From contig CAWFLQ010000003.1 of assembly GCA_963816745.1 (NCBI GenBank), positions 186,001 to 250,000 on the forward strand: DNA of 64,000 nt, in the 5' to 3' direction. This stretch comes from VAZQ01 sp963816745 (lineage in GTDB: Bacteria > Pseudomonadota > Alphaproteobacteria > Rhizobiales > Xanthobacteraceae). Below are positions 34,775-44,072 of the stretch, one piece after another (positions within the stretch are counted from its first letter, which is position 1; the number at the start of each line of letters is the position of its first letter). The notes below the pieces were generated by a model that did not search any database, was not told the origin of the DNA, and saw only the letters and a list, made by a program, of their open reading frames with translations. The translations under genes were made by a program, and so were the position numbers.

Positions 34775-35781
34775 ATGGCGCAGCGCAATCTCATCACCGA
34801 CGTGGCGGGCATTCTGCGTCGGAAACGCGGACGACGCACGGCTCGCGTCCGGGGTCACCGCCATCGTGTTCGAGGAGCCGGCGGTCGCCGCGGTCGACGT
34901 CCGCGGCGGCGCGCCTGGCACGCGGGAAACCGACCTGCTCGAGCCCCACCGCACGATCGAGCGCATCGACGCGGTGGTGCTGTCCGGCGGCTCCGCCTTC
35001 GGCCTGGACGCGGGGTCGGGCGTGCAGGCGCTCCTGCGCGAACGCGGCCGCGGCTTCGCCGTCGGCGACGTCCGCGTGCCGATCGTCTCCGGGGCGGTGC
35101 TGTTCGACCTGCTCAACGGCGGCGACAAGAACTGGGGGCGCTTTGCCGCCCTATCGCGACCTCGGCTACGCCGCGGCGGCCGCCGCCGGAAGCACGTTCG
35201 CCCTCGGGACCGCGGGCGCCGGCTTCGGCGCTACGACGGTCAACCTCAAGGGCGGGCTCGGCTCGGCCTCCGCGGTCACGCGCGACGGCCACACGGTCGG
35301 CGCGGTGGTCGCGGTGAACGCCTGCGGCAGCGTCAATGTCGGCAGCGGCCCGCATTTCTGGGCGGCACCGTTCGAGCGCGACGGTGAGTTCGGAGGCTTG
35401 GGCTTTCCGGCCAGCGTGCCGCCAGCGGCGCTGACGCCCATCGCCAAGGGGCGGCCGGGCGAGAATACGACCATCGCCATCGTGGCAACCGACGCCGCCC
35501 TCACCAAGGCGCAGACCAAGGAGCTCGCGATCATGGCCCAGGACGGCTTCGCCCGCGCCATCTATCCCGCCCATACGACGCTCGACGGCGACACGGTGTT
35601 CGCGGCCGCGACCGGCCGTCGGCAGCTCGCCGACGCCGTCAACGAGCTCACCGAGCTCGGCGCGATCGCAGCCAACGTGCTGGCGCGCGCGGTCGCCCGC
35701 GGCGTATTCGAGGCTACCGCACTGCCCGGCGGCGTCCGCAGCTGGAGGGATTGTCACGGCGGATCACTTTTGCACCGTTAA
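34775..35781 (+). CDS. P1 (DmpA/S58)-family self-processing peptidase-like protein (two frameshifts)
   Basis: The start MAQRNLITDVAGI and the later ASGVTAIVFEEPAVAAVDVR, GGAPGTRETDLLEPH, VVLSGGSAFGLDAGSGVQAL and GAVLFDLLNGGDKNWG are typical of the P1 peptidase family related to DmpA and ornithine acetyltransferase. The second half, after a shift near 35145, has AAGSTFALGTAGAGFGATTV and VVAVNACGSVNVGSGPHFWA, the region of the self-cleavage site. Another shift lies near 34820. About 335 aa. The substrate may be an amide or N-terminal peptide and is unknown. Confidence 0.82.
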
Positions 35782-35955
35782 CCCTTGAAATCGTTGACTC
35801 CGCCTCGAATTGGCCACTTAAGATTGGGTTAAGGGGACAAGCCCAGGCTCCATCTGTGTGGCGTCCAAGGGGTCACGGCGTCCTAGAACGTAGCAAGCTG
35901 GCGCGAGTTTCCGGTTCCCAGGAATGGAAGCTGCCCCAGCGTTGGAGGTCGGTCC

Positions 35956-37099
35956 ATGCGTCTGGCAGCAATAGCATCCGCGCTCGCGATTATCATTTGT
36001 GTCGCGGTTGTTGGCGTCATTCTCTCGCAAAGCACGTCCGTCGCCGTTCCGGCATCCGCGCCGACGGTCGGCTGCACCGGCCGCGAGGCGTGCCCCGGGG
36101 CCGGTCGTGACCGAGGTGCCCGCGGCGGCCGCCCCCAGTGCGTTCGAGGCGGTCGCCAACGCCCCCGCTCCGAGCGCGCCGGCGGTCATGGCGCAGGCAG
36201 CGCCGCGTGCTCCCGCGCCAGCACCGTCCGCCGTGCCGCCACCCCCGCCGCCACATGTCGCCGCCCCCGCCCCGGCCTCATGCCCGGGCAATCCCAATGC
36301 ACTGGGCGTCACCCGCACGGTCGAGATCGACACCACCGGCGGCCCCGGCTTCGGCTTCGAGCACTTCAAGAGCCACGACTTCCTCCGCGAAGGCGAGGTC
36401 GTGCTGACCTTCGACGACGGCCCCTGGCCGAAGAATACCGTGGCCGTCCTCAACGCGCTGGCCGCGCACTGCACCAAGGCGATCTTCTTTCCGATCGGGA
36501 CGCATGCGACGTATGAGCCCGGCATTCTGAAGCAGGTTGCGGCCGCCGGACACGCCGTCGGCTCGCATACCTGGTGCCATCAGGATCTCTCGAAGACCAA
36601 GGGCAAGTGCCTCATCAACGGCAAGGTTCAAGCCGTGGAGTACGACCCCAAGGAAGAGATCGAGAAAGGCATCAGCGCCGTGCGCTGGGCGGTCGGCGGC
36701 CCCACCGCGCCCTATTTCCGTTTTCCGGCCCTGCGGCAACCGCCGGAGCTCATCACCTATCTCGGCCAGCGCAACATCGCCATCTTCTCGACCGACTTCG
36801 ACTCCTTCGACTTCAAGATGCGCAAGCCCGAGCAGGTCCGGCAGGCGGTGATGGCCAAGTTGAAGAAACACGGCAAAGGCATCGCCCTGTTGCATGATTT
36901 CCAGCATGCGACCGGCGAGGCTGCGGCGGGATTGCTCGCCGACCTCAAGGCTGGCGGCTACAAGATCGTCTTCATGAAGCCGAAGGAGCCGGTGAAGACC
37001 ATCGCCTCCTATGACGAGATGGTCATGAAGGCAATGAAGGCATCGACTGGAGGCGCCGCCGACCGTCCGACCTCGAGCGTCGTACGCACGATCGAGTAA
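35956..37099 (+). CDS. Exported polysaccharide deacetylase (NodB domain; one frameshift)
   Basis: The N-terminus MRLAAIASALAIIICVAVVG is a signal peptide or anchor. A shift near 36090 leads into an alanine/proline-rich linker (APAPSAVPPPPPPHVAAP). The NodB-type catalytic domain follows: VVLTFDDGPWPKNTV (metal Asp), GSHTWCHQDLSKTKG (metal His pair) and YFRFPALRQPPELITYL, ending with GIALLHDFQHAT. It probably removes acetyl groups from a cell-wall or surface polysaccharide in the periplasm. About 380 aa in total. Confidence 0.87.
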
Positions 37100-37218
37100 T
37101 CGCCGACGATTTGACGTCGTCATGCGTGGGCTCTCGACCACGCATGGCGGCGCATCACTCGGCGGCGGGCCAATCACCTCGGCGGCGACGTCACGCTCCA
37201 ATCTTTCGCCTTATGACG

Positions 37219-37866
37219 CTACCTCCGCTTCGTCAGCACAATGTGCGTAGCGTTCGCCGTGGGAACGTGCTCGGTGCACTGATAGCCGAGCTTGGGTGCG
37301 GCGATCCCGGCGAGAAGGTGTTCCCCGGAGCCAAGCAGGATCGGAGCAATGGCGAGGTGCATCTCGTCGATGAGTCCCGCATGCAGATATTGCTGGATCG
37401 TGGCGACTCCGCCGCCGAGGCGAACGTCTCGACCCTCGGCGGCTTCGGTGGCGCGTTTCAGTGCGGCGTCGATGCCATCGGTGACGAAGTGGAACGTGGT
37501 GCCGCCGTCCATGGCGATCGATGTGCGGGGATGGTGGGTGAGCACGAAGACAGGACAGTGGTAGGGCGGGTTGTCGCCCCACCACCCCTTCCAGGTGTCG
37601 TCGGGCCAGGGTCCTCGGACCGGCCCGAACATGTTGCGGCCCAGGATCCACGCTCCGATGTTGTCGAACCCGCGCGCCGCGAAGTCGTCATCGATGCCGG
37701 TCGTGCCACCCTCGCTTCCGAACATTTGTCGAAACGTACGGGTGGCGAATGCCCATTCGTGCAGCGCGATGCCACCGGCGCCGAGCGGGTTGTCGAGGTC
37801 CTGGTTGGGGCCAGCGCCGTAGCCGTCGAGGGATATGGTGAAGCTTTGGACGCGAAGCTTGGGCAT
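37219..37866 (-). CDS. Dihydrofolate reductase-family (RibD C-terminal type) protein
   Basis: The 215-aa product begins MPKLRVQSFTISLDGYGAG and has NIGAWILGRNMFGPVRGPWP, CPVFVLTHHPRTSI, RDVRLGGGVATIQQYLHAGL and IDEMHLAIAPILLGSGEHLL. These are the motifs of the YyaP/YwjB-like branch of the DHFR/RibD superfamily, probably NADPH-dependent reductases with unknown substrates. The frame is intact and it is not folA itself. It is isolated, with the solute receptor gene at 38099 upstream on the same strand. Confidence 0.85.
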   Translation of the reverse strand: MPKLRVQSFTISLDGYGAGPNQDLDNPLGAGGIALHEWAFATRTFRQMFGSEGGTTGIDDDFAARGFDNIGAWILGRNMFGPVRGPWPDDTWKGWWGDNPPYHCPVFVLTHHPRTSIAMDGGTTFHFVTDGIDAALKRATEAAEGRDVRLGGGVATIQQYLHAGLIDEMHLAIAPILLGSGEHLLAGIAAPKLGYQCTEHVPTANATHIVLTKRR

Positions 37867-38027
37867 GAACAGGTCCTTCGAACTCTACCTGAGCCGGCTG
37901 GAGCGGTAGCCAACACGTAGCCGCGGCGGGGGCGGAAGCCGGCTTTCGCGGAAGAGCCGGGCTGCCGGTGCTTGGGCAAAATATCTCGCGGATCAAACGC
38001 GTCAGCAGGCTCAATGAATAACACGTC

Positions 38028-38074
38028 AAAAAATGTGTGGCATGCGCGGAGATAAGCCCGCGCATGCCACACAT
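38028..38074 (-). terminator. Rho-independent terminator of the solute receptor gene at 38099
   Basis: A perfect 17-bp stem, ATGTGTGGCATGCGCGG with its complement and an eight-base loop, lies at 38033-38074. On the minus strand it is followed by TTTTT. It is 25 nt past the stop of the Bug gene. Confidence 0.85.
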
Positions 38075-38098
38075 GCGTAACCGTTGGGTCAGACGAGG

Positions 38099-39103
38099 CT
38101 ATTGCTGCTCGATTTTCGCCGCGCGGGCGACCTTCGTCCACTTGTCCAATTCCGACTTGATCAGCGCGGCGAATTCGGCCTGCGTGCTGCCGACCGGCTC
38201 GGCGCCATCGGTGGCGAGCTTCTCCTTCATGTCCTCGGTCTGGAGCGCCTTCGTTGCCTCGGCGTGCAGGCGCACCATGATGTCCTTTGGCGTGCCGGCC
38301 GGCGCCAGCAGCCCATACCATTGCATCGCTTCGTATCCGGGAACGCCCGCCTGCGCGACCGGCGGAACATTAGGTAGCGCGTCAATTCGCTTGGGACCGG
38401 AGACCGCGAGCGCACGCAACTTGCCGGAATCCACCTGCGGCTTCGCCGTGAGCGCGTTGGCGAACATCGCGTGGATCTGCCCGCTGATGATGTCGGTCAC
38501 GGCGGGCGCGGTCCCGCGATACGGGATGTGCTGAATGTCCAGCCCCGCCATGCTCTTGAACAGCTCCATGCTCATATGCGGCGAAGTGCCGACCCCTGGC
38601 GTGCCATAGGTCAGCTCTCCCGGTTTCTTCTTAACCAGCGCAATGAATTCAGCGAGTGTCTTGGCCGGAACCTGCGGATTGATCACCAGCACGTTCGGCG
38701 CGGTAGCGGCGATCGTGATCGGTGCGAAATCCTTGATCGGGTCGTAGTTGACCTTCTTGTACAGCACGGAATTCAGCGCGAGCGTGCTCGGCACCATCAG
38801 CAGGGTGTAGCCGTCGTTCGGCGAGCGCGCGACCAACTCGATGCCGATCATGTTGCCGGCGCCGGGACGATTTTCCACGACGAATTGCTGCCCGAACACC
38901 GTCGAGAACCGCTGCGCCAGCACGCGCGCGATGATGTCGGTTCCTCCGGCCGGCGGCGAGGGCACGATGATTTTCACCGGACGTGATGGATACTTGTCTT
39001 GCGCTTTTGCGTCTTGCGCTTTTGCGCCTTGAGCCAAACCCACTTGGACCAAGCCGATCTGCACGCCAATGCAAATCAGAACCGAAAAGATGACTCGCGA
39101 CAC
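38099..39103 (-). CDS. Bug/TctC-family exported solute receptor
   Basis: A GTG at 39103 is the likely start because CAGGAGG lies eight nt upstream; an ATG 20 codons earlier lacks this. The signal peptide (VSRVIFSVLICIGVQIGLVQ) ends near LAQ and is followed by an unusual GAKAQDAKAQDKYP repeat. Family motifs are VKIIVPSPPAGGTDIIARVL, VVENRPGAGNMIGIELVA, IPYRGTAPAVTDIISGQI and VAQAGVPGYEAMQWYGLLAP. About 334 aa. No TctAB membrane genes are adjacent, as is usual for orphan Bug receptors. Ligand unknown. Confidence 0.88.
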   Translation of the reverse strand: MSRVIFSVLICIGVQIGLVQVGLAQGAKAQDAKAQDKYPSRPVKIIVPSPPAGGTDIIARVLAQRFSTVFGQQFVVENRPGAGNMIGIELVARSPNDGYTLLMVPSTLALNSVLYKKVNYDPIKDFAPITIAATAPNVLVINPQVPAKTLAEFIALVKKKPGELTYGTPGVGTSPHMSMELFKSMAGLDIQHIPYRGTAPAVTDIISGQIHAMFANALTAKPQVDSGKLRALAVSGPKRIDALPNVPPVAQAGVPGYEAMQWYGLLAPAGTPKDIMVRLHAEATKALQTEDMKEKLATDGAEPVGSTQAEFAALIKSELDKWTKVARAAKIEQQ

Positions 39104-39138
39104 GGACAACGCCTCCTGTATTGACGACAGCACACTGA

Positions 39139-39185
39139 TACGAACGTCCGAACCAAGGGACACTAGCAGAGGGACACTAGCAGTG
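39139..39185. repeat. Copy of the GGGACACTAG repeat
   Basis: GATACGAACGTCCGAACCAA is followed by GGGACACTAGCAG, and GGGACACTAGCAG is repeated directly at once. The first part matches the right arm of the hairpin at 60046-60069 (ATACGAACTTCGGAATCG then GGGACACTAGC) with a few changes. It lies just upstream of the Bug gene at 38099. Confidence 0.5.
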
Positions 39186-39332
39186 TGGCGGATTTGAAGT
39201 TCCTACGTAAGGCCTCTCAGAAATGCCGGTAGAAACGCCAAATCCACCACATTAGAGCGGCATCCGTTCCCGCGGGATCGGACGCCGCTGCAGCTTTCGC
39301 AAGTTCCCCGGCGGGCTTACGCCGGAAATGTT

Positions 39333-40496
39333 CTAGCGCGACCTCCCTCCACCCTGCTTGTCGCGCCATTGCAGGAACTGGCGAAACAAGGCCTCGCGTT
39401 CCGTTTGAGTGGGGTTCGGCTTGGCGTTCTCTCCCGGCCAATTCAAGAATGCCTGGAATTCGCGATTGAGGTCCTGCTGGTTCTGCCCGGTGGCGCCTTT
39501 GAGGCGATTCAATTCCTGGTCCGCGACCACGAACCGATTCCAGCCCTCGACGGTGGCCGCCAGGTTAATGTCTTTCCACTTCGGATGATACGGGGGCTGC
39601 AAGAGCTTGTCCCAGTTTGCGAACAGCCGTTCGACAAAACGCTCGACCTTGCGATAGCGGTCGGTGTTCTTCGGCCAGTTGTAGACGGCGAGCACGCCCG
39701 GCACGGAGATGGTGTCGATGCGCCCGCCCTGCGGAACGATGTTCGGGTAGTCCTCGTGGGTGAATTCGCCCAGCGCGTAATAGTCCGTGAACTTCTTGGA
39801 GAACGGGATCGGCACCAGGTGCAGACCCGAATTCGCCGGGATCTTCGTGACGTACGACACCGGCTTGCTGGTCACGCGCACGACCGCGTCTATCTCGCCC
39901 GTGGCAACCTTGTGCATGCCGGTCGGGTTATCCATGGTCCCCTCGACCTGCTGCACCTGCACGCCGAGCCGCTGGAACAGGATCGGACCGGTCAGGGTCC
40001 CCGACGCGCCATCCGAACCGAAGTGGACCTTCTTGCCGCGCAGATCCTCGATCGAGCGGATCTCCTTTTTCGCGACGATGTGCGTTTCCGACGGCGGGAA
40101 GCGGAAGATGTAGTGGATGCGCTTGTCGAGATTGGGCGTCGCACGCTCGGTGCGGAAGAATTCGAACACGTCCGACTGCGTCACGGCGACATCGACGCCC
40201 CGCAAGTAGAGCAGGTCTTCGAGGTTGGAGGCGGAGCCCTGGGAAATGAACGGCATCACGCGCATGTTGTCGCCATCGGCGACCACGCGCGCCATCTCGT
40301 CGACGAAACGCAGACGCGTTCCTTCGAGCAGACCGCCTGCAACACCTACGGTCCAACTGTTCTTGCGCTCCCTGACGACGGCTTCGGTTCCGCTCTCTTG
40401 AAGTGATTTTGGAATTGCTTGGGCGAGAGCCTGCCCATCTGCGGCGAAGGAGGCGAGCGCCAAGCCAACGACCACAGCAACACTCGTGCGGTGCAT
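39333..40496 (-). CDS. TAXI-family TRAP transporter solute-binding protein
   Basis: The 387-aa product starts MHRTSVAVVVGLALASFAAD at 40496 with a signal peptide cleaved near LAQA. The body shows the TAXI-type pattern: TWGVAGG-like WTVGVAGGLLEGTRLRF, ISQGSASNLEDLLYLRGVDV, IEDLRGKKVHFGSDGASGTL, and MHKVATGEIDAVVRVTSKPV. TAXI proteins bind glutamate or other organic acids for TRAP transporters. No TRAP membrane gene is nearby. The C-terminal 70 residues (RLKGATGQNQQDLNREF...) are longer than in the core family. Confidence 0.8.
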   Translation of the reverse strand: MHRTSVAVVVGLALASFAADGQALAQAIPKSLQESGTEAVVRERKNSWTVGVAGGLLEGTRLRFVDEMARVVADGDNMRVMPFISQGSASNLEDLLYLRGVDVAVTQSDVFEFFRTERATPNLDKRIHYIFRFPPSETHIVAKKEIRSIEDLRGKKVHFGSDGASGTLTGPILFQRLGVQVQQVEGTMDNPTGMHKVATGEIDAVVRVTSKPVSYVTKIPANSGLHLVPIPFSKKFTDYYALGEFTHEDYPNIVPQGGRIDTISVPGVLAVYNWPKNTDRYRKVERFVERLFANWDKLLQPPYHPKWKDINLAATVEGWNRFVVADQELNRLKGATGQNQQDLNREFQAFLNWPGENAKPNPTQTEREALFRQFLQWRDKQGGGRSR

Positions 40497-40844
40497 CTTT
40501 GCATCCTCTCCAGTTGTCAGATGAAATTCACGGCGACAATGACGCGAGGGATGATGTTGAACAGCTTTGCCGCATTTTGGCCCTGCAATTGCGGCGTTAA
40601 TCAGATCATCGCGCGCGCATGCAGATACCGCCGACGTGAATCGGATGGTCGAACACGCGGATTGTGCGACGATTTGAATGACGGCCACTCCCTTGCGACG
40701 ACGGCCGCCCAAAAAATATCCGTCGCAAGCTCCGCTGGCTATCGCACGCTTGGCAATATCGGTGTTTCGGTTAACGCACGCACCATTCTGTATTGTACAT
40801 ACTAGAATCGCTAAATAGCGTTGCGCCGATCCCGTCGTGCGCGA
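40497..40844. other. Intergenic stretch without a convincing gene
   Basis: Between the TAXI gene and the oxidase gene, both on the minus strand, there are only short plus-strand frames with unlikely composition. This part is visibly less GC-rich near 40680-40830. No element, repeat or terminator was recognised. Confidence 0.5.
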
Positions 40845-42092
40845 TCAACGCGCGAACCGTTGCGCATTATACGGAATTGGATCGCAGAATGGCGTCGCGC
40901 CGGTCATCATCTCGGCGAGCAGTCGTCCCGTCACGGGACCGAGCGTCAAGCCCCAATGGGCATGGCCGATGGCCAGCCACAATCCTGCCTGACCTGGGGC
41001 ACGGCCGATGACGGGGCGTGAGTCTGCAAAGCATGGACGGCTGCCCATCCAGGGCTCCGCCTCCACCGGTTCGCCCAGCGGGAAAAGTGCAGTCGCGGCC
41101 GGCAACAACCGATCGAGTTGCACAGGCGTCGGCGCCGCGTCGCGCGCAGCGAACTCGGCGCCGGTGGTGAGGCGCAGCCCCTGCTCCATCGGAGCGACGC
41201 AGTAGCCGAGCTCCGTATCCACCACCGGACGGTTGAGCCCGGCATTGCCGCGCGGGCGGAAGTGCCGGTGATAGCCGCGCTTGACCGCCATCGGGAAATC
41301 GAGACCCAAGGGCTTGAGCAAATCCGGCGCCCACGGTCCGAGTGCGACCACCGCGTCGGCCGCGTCGATCGGTCCTTCCTGCGTGTCGATCCGCCAATGC
41401 GGCCCGGAGCGATGCAGCGAGCGCGCATCCCCCATGAGCACGACGCCGCCGAGCGCCGTAAACCGTGCCGCGAAGGCGCGGGTCACCGCCAGCGGATTGC
41501 TCACGCTTGCCGCGCCCAGCCAATGCGTCGCCCGCTGAAAGACCGGCGCGATCGCCGGCTCGAGCGCGTGCACCGCGTCGACATCAAGGACCCGGAACGT
41601 GAGATCGTACTTGGCCGCCAATTCGCGCTCGGGCGCGGTCGCCGCGAAGGCCGCCTCGCTCCGGTAGAGCTTGATCCAGCCCTCTTTGCGCAGATAGCGC
41701 TCGGCACCCGCTTCGGCCATCAGTGCTTCGTGCTCGGAGACGGCGCGTGCGAACAGCGGCCGCATCGCCTCCGCAAATTCGATCCGCCGTTCCAGCGCGG
41801 AATTGGCCCGGTACGCCAACAGCCACGGCGCCACCTGCGGCAGGAACGAGAGGTGATAGTCGGCCTCGGTCGCTTGCTTCGCCGCCACGCGGAGCACGGC
41901 CAGCAAGGACGACGGGAACGGGTGCGGGAGGAGCGTATTGCCTTCGAGCACGCCGGCGTTGCCGTAGGAGGTCTCCTCGCCCGGGCCGCGGCGATCGACG
42001 AGCGCGACGGCGAGCCCGCGCTTGGCCAATTGCAACCCGATGGACGTGCCGACGATGCCGGCTCCGAGCACGATGGCATCGATGCGAGCCAT
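40845..42092 (-). CDS. FAD-dependent D-amino acid dehydrogenase-like oxidoreductase
   Basis: The 415-aa product starts MARIDAIVLGAGIVGTSIGL at 42092, a Rossmann FAD motif, followed by VALVDRRGPGEETSYGNAGV, which is typical of DadA-type proteins. Later motifs are VVALGPWAPDLLKPLGLDFP, VKRGYHRHFRP and GLWLAIGHAHWGLTLGPVTG near the C-terminus. DadA-type enzymes deaminate D-amino acids with electrons passed to the respiratory chain. The substrate is not certain. The frame is intact, and it is divergent from rpe. Confidence 0.85.
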   Translation of the reverse strand: MARIDAIVLGAGIVGTSIGLQLAKRGLAVALVDRRGPGEETSYGNAGVLEGNTLLPHPFPSSLLAVLRVAAKQATEADYHLSFLPQVAPWLLAYRANSALERRIEFAEAMRPLFARAVSEHEALMAEAGAERYLRKEGWIKLYRSEAAFAATAPERELAAKYDLTFRVLDVDAVHALEPAIAPVFQRATHWLGAASVSNPLAVTRAFAARFTALGGVVLMGDARSLHRSGPHWRIDTQEGPIDAADAVVALGPWAPDLLKPLGLDFPMAVKRGYHRHFRPRGNAGLNRPVVDTELGYCVAPMEQGLRLTTGAEFAARDAAPTPVQLDRLLPAATALFPLGEPVEAEPWMGSRPCFADSRPVIGRAPGQAGLWLAIGHAHWGLTLGPVTGRLLAEMMTGATPFCDPIPYNAQRFAR

Positions 42093-42308
42093 GCTGTTCC
42101 TTCCGATACGATTGCGCCGCCCGCAGGCGGCCCGATTTTTCCGACCGATGCGCCAAGCTACGATATTCTGGCTCTTTATATGGTAGGCAGGCCCGATCAC
42201 GGCAGGCCTTGACCCGTATAATCCGCATCAGCAAGTGGAAAGCGCGCAAGGCGCGTTGCCCCTGCCCTGCCCGCCGTGTTAGGCCGAACGGCATATTCGG
42301 AGGACCCG

Positions 42309-42995
42309 ATGCGGCATCCGCTCCTCGTCGCCCCGTCGATCCTGGCCGCCGACTTCTCCCGGCTCGGCGAGGAGGTGCGTGCCGTCGATCAAGCCGGCGC
42401 CGACTGGATCCATGTCGACGTCATGGACGGGCACTTCGTGCCGAACATCTCCATCGGCCCCGATGTGGTGAAGGCGATCCGCCCGCACACCAAAAAGGTG
42501 CTCGACGTGCACCTCATGATTGCGCCTTGCGATCCCTATCTCGAAGCTTTCGCCAAGGCCGGCTCCGACATCATCACCGTGCACGTGGAGGCCGGGCCGC
42601 ATGTGCACCGCTCGCTACAGGCGATCCGCGCGCTCGGAAAGAAGGCGGGTGTCACGCTCAATCCCGGCACCGGCGTCGAGACCATCGAGCCGGTCGTCGA
42701 TCTCGTCGACCTCATCCTGGTGATGTCGGTCAATCCGGGGTTCGGCGGCCAAGCCTTCATTCCATCTTCGGTCGAGAAAATTGCCCGCTTGCGCGCGCTT
42801 GTCGGCGGGCGCCCGATCGACATCGAGGTCGATGGCGGCATCACGCCGGAGAGCGCGCCGCTCGTGGCGCAGGCGGGCGCCAACGTATTGGTCGCGGGCT
42901 CAGCCGTGTTCAAGGGCGGCAAGCCCGAGAGCTACCGCGCCAACATTGCCGCCATTCGCAATGCAGCCGCGCTGGCGCGCGGGGAAGCCGCCTGA
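42309..42995 (+). CDS. rpe: Ribulose-phosphate 3-epimerase
   Basis: The 228-aa product starts at 42309 behind GGAGG. It has APSILAADFSRLGEEV, the metal-site motif WIHVDVMDGHFVPNISIGPD, LDVHLMI, MSVNPGFGGQ and IEVDGGIT, all standard Rpe motifs. It interconverts ribulose 5-phosphate and xylulose 5-phosphate in the pentose phosphate and Calvin cycles. Its TGA overlaps the ATG of the next gene as TGATG, so the two are probably co-translated. Confidence 0.95.
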   Translation: MRHPLLVAPSILAADFSRLGEEVRAVDQAGADWIHVDVMDGHFVPNISIGPDVVKAIRPHTKKVLDVHLMIAPCDPYLEAFAKAGSDIITVHVEAGPHVHRSLQAIRALGKKAGVTLNPGTGVETIEPVVDLVDLILVMSVNPGFGGQAFIPSSVEKIARLRALVGGRPIDIEVDGGITPESAPLVAQAGANVLVAGSAVFKGGKPESYRANIAAIRNAAALARGEAA

Positions 42996-43969
42996 TGGGC
43001 GTCCTGATCGATGGTGTTTGGCACGACGGCGAGCTGCCGCAGGAAACCGGGGCGAGCGGCGAATTCCGCCGCGCCGACAGCCGTTTCCGCGACCGCATCA
43101 CGGCCGATGGCTCCTCCGGCTTCAAGGCCGAGGCCGGACGCTATCATCTCTACGTCGCCCATGGCTGCCCCTGGGCGCACCGCACGCTGATCTACCGCTC
43201 GATCAAGAAGCTGCAAGGCGCGATCACCGTTTCCTATTCGATCCCGGGGCTGCGGCAGCAGGGCTGGACGTTCGAGAACGATCCCGCCTTCCCGGATTGC
43301 ACGCCCGATACGGTCAACGGCTTCCACTATCTGCACCAGGCCTACACCGCCACCGAGCCGACCTACACCGGCAAGGTGACGGTGCCGACACTGTGGGACA
43401 AGAAGACCAAGCGGATCGTCAACAACGAGTTCCCCGACATCATCCGCATGCTCAACAGCGAGTTCGACGGCATCGGTGGCGACGACGCCGACTTCTACCC
43501 CAAGCCCCTGCGCGCGGAGATCGACCGTCTCAACGACACGATCTATGCCAACGTCAACAACGGCGTCTACCGCTGCGGCTTCGCCAAGTCGCAGGCCGCC
43601 TATGAAGCCGCGTATGACGGGCTGTTCGCCACGCTCGACGAGCTCGACGCACGGCTCTCGCGCCAGCGCTATCTGGCCGGTCGTCAGATCACCGAGGCCG
43701 ACTGGCGGCTGTTTCCGACGCTGGTGCGCTTCGACGTCGCCTATTTCTCGCTGTTCCGCTGCAACAAGCAGCGGATCGCCGACTATCCCAACCTTTCGAA
43801 CTACATGCGCGAGCTCTATTCGGTGCCCGGCGTCGCCGAGACGGTGACGCCGCGCTACTACGTGATCAACTACTGGTCGATCGCGCGGCTCAATCCGGTC
43901 GGCGTCATCCCCAAGGGGACGCCGGTCGACTTGACGCAGCCACACGATCGCGCGCGGCTGCCGAACTGA
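42995..43969 (+). CDS. Glutathionyl-hydroquinone reductase (YqjG/ECM4 type)
   Basis: The 324-aa product is a Xi-class glutathione transferase. Its catalytic cysteine is in HLYVAHGCPWAHRTLIYRSI; other motifs are TVPTLWDKKTKRIVNNEFPD and ITEADWRLFPTLVRFDVAYF. Such enzymes reduce glutathionyl-hydroquinones, which arise during quinone or chlorinated phenol metabolism, and this agrees with the aromatic catabolism genes in the window. It overlaps the rpe stop by one base. The frame is intact. Confidence 0.92.
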   Translation: MGVLIDGVWHDGELPQETGASGEFRRADSRFRDRITADGSSGFKAEAGRYHLYVAHGCPWAHRTLIYRSIKKLQGAITVSYSIPGLRQQGWTFENDPAFPDCTPDTVNGFHYLHQAYTATEPTYTGKVTVPTLWDKKTKRIVNNEFPDIIRMLNSEFDGIGGDDADFYPKPLRAEIDRLNDTIYANVNNGVYRCGFAKSQAAYEAAYDGLFATLDELDARLSRQRYLAGRQITEADWRLFPTLVRFDVAYFSLFRCNKQRIADYPNLSNYMRELYSVPGVAETVTPRYYVINYWSIARLNPVGVIPKGTPVDLTQPHDRARLPN

Positions 43970-44072
43970 GCGGTTTGGCTTTCACTGGACAACTGCCTGG
44001 GCGAATTGAGCTTGCCGCTGCGATCTGCTACAGCGCGGCTGTTCAAATGCACCTGACCTGCCAAGGCCGCCG

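Noticed and set aside
37121..37146. Hairpin CATGCGTGG/CCACGCATG after the deacetylase gene as terminator
   Set aside because: The stem is good but no run of T follows on either strand.
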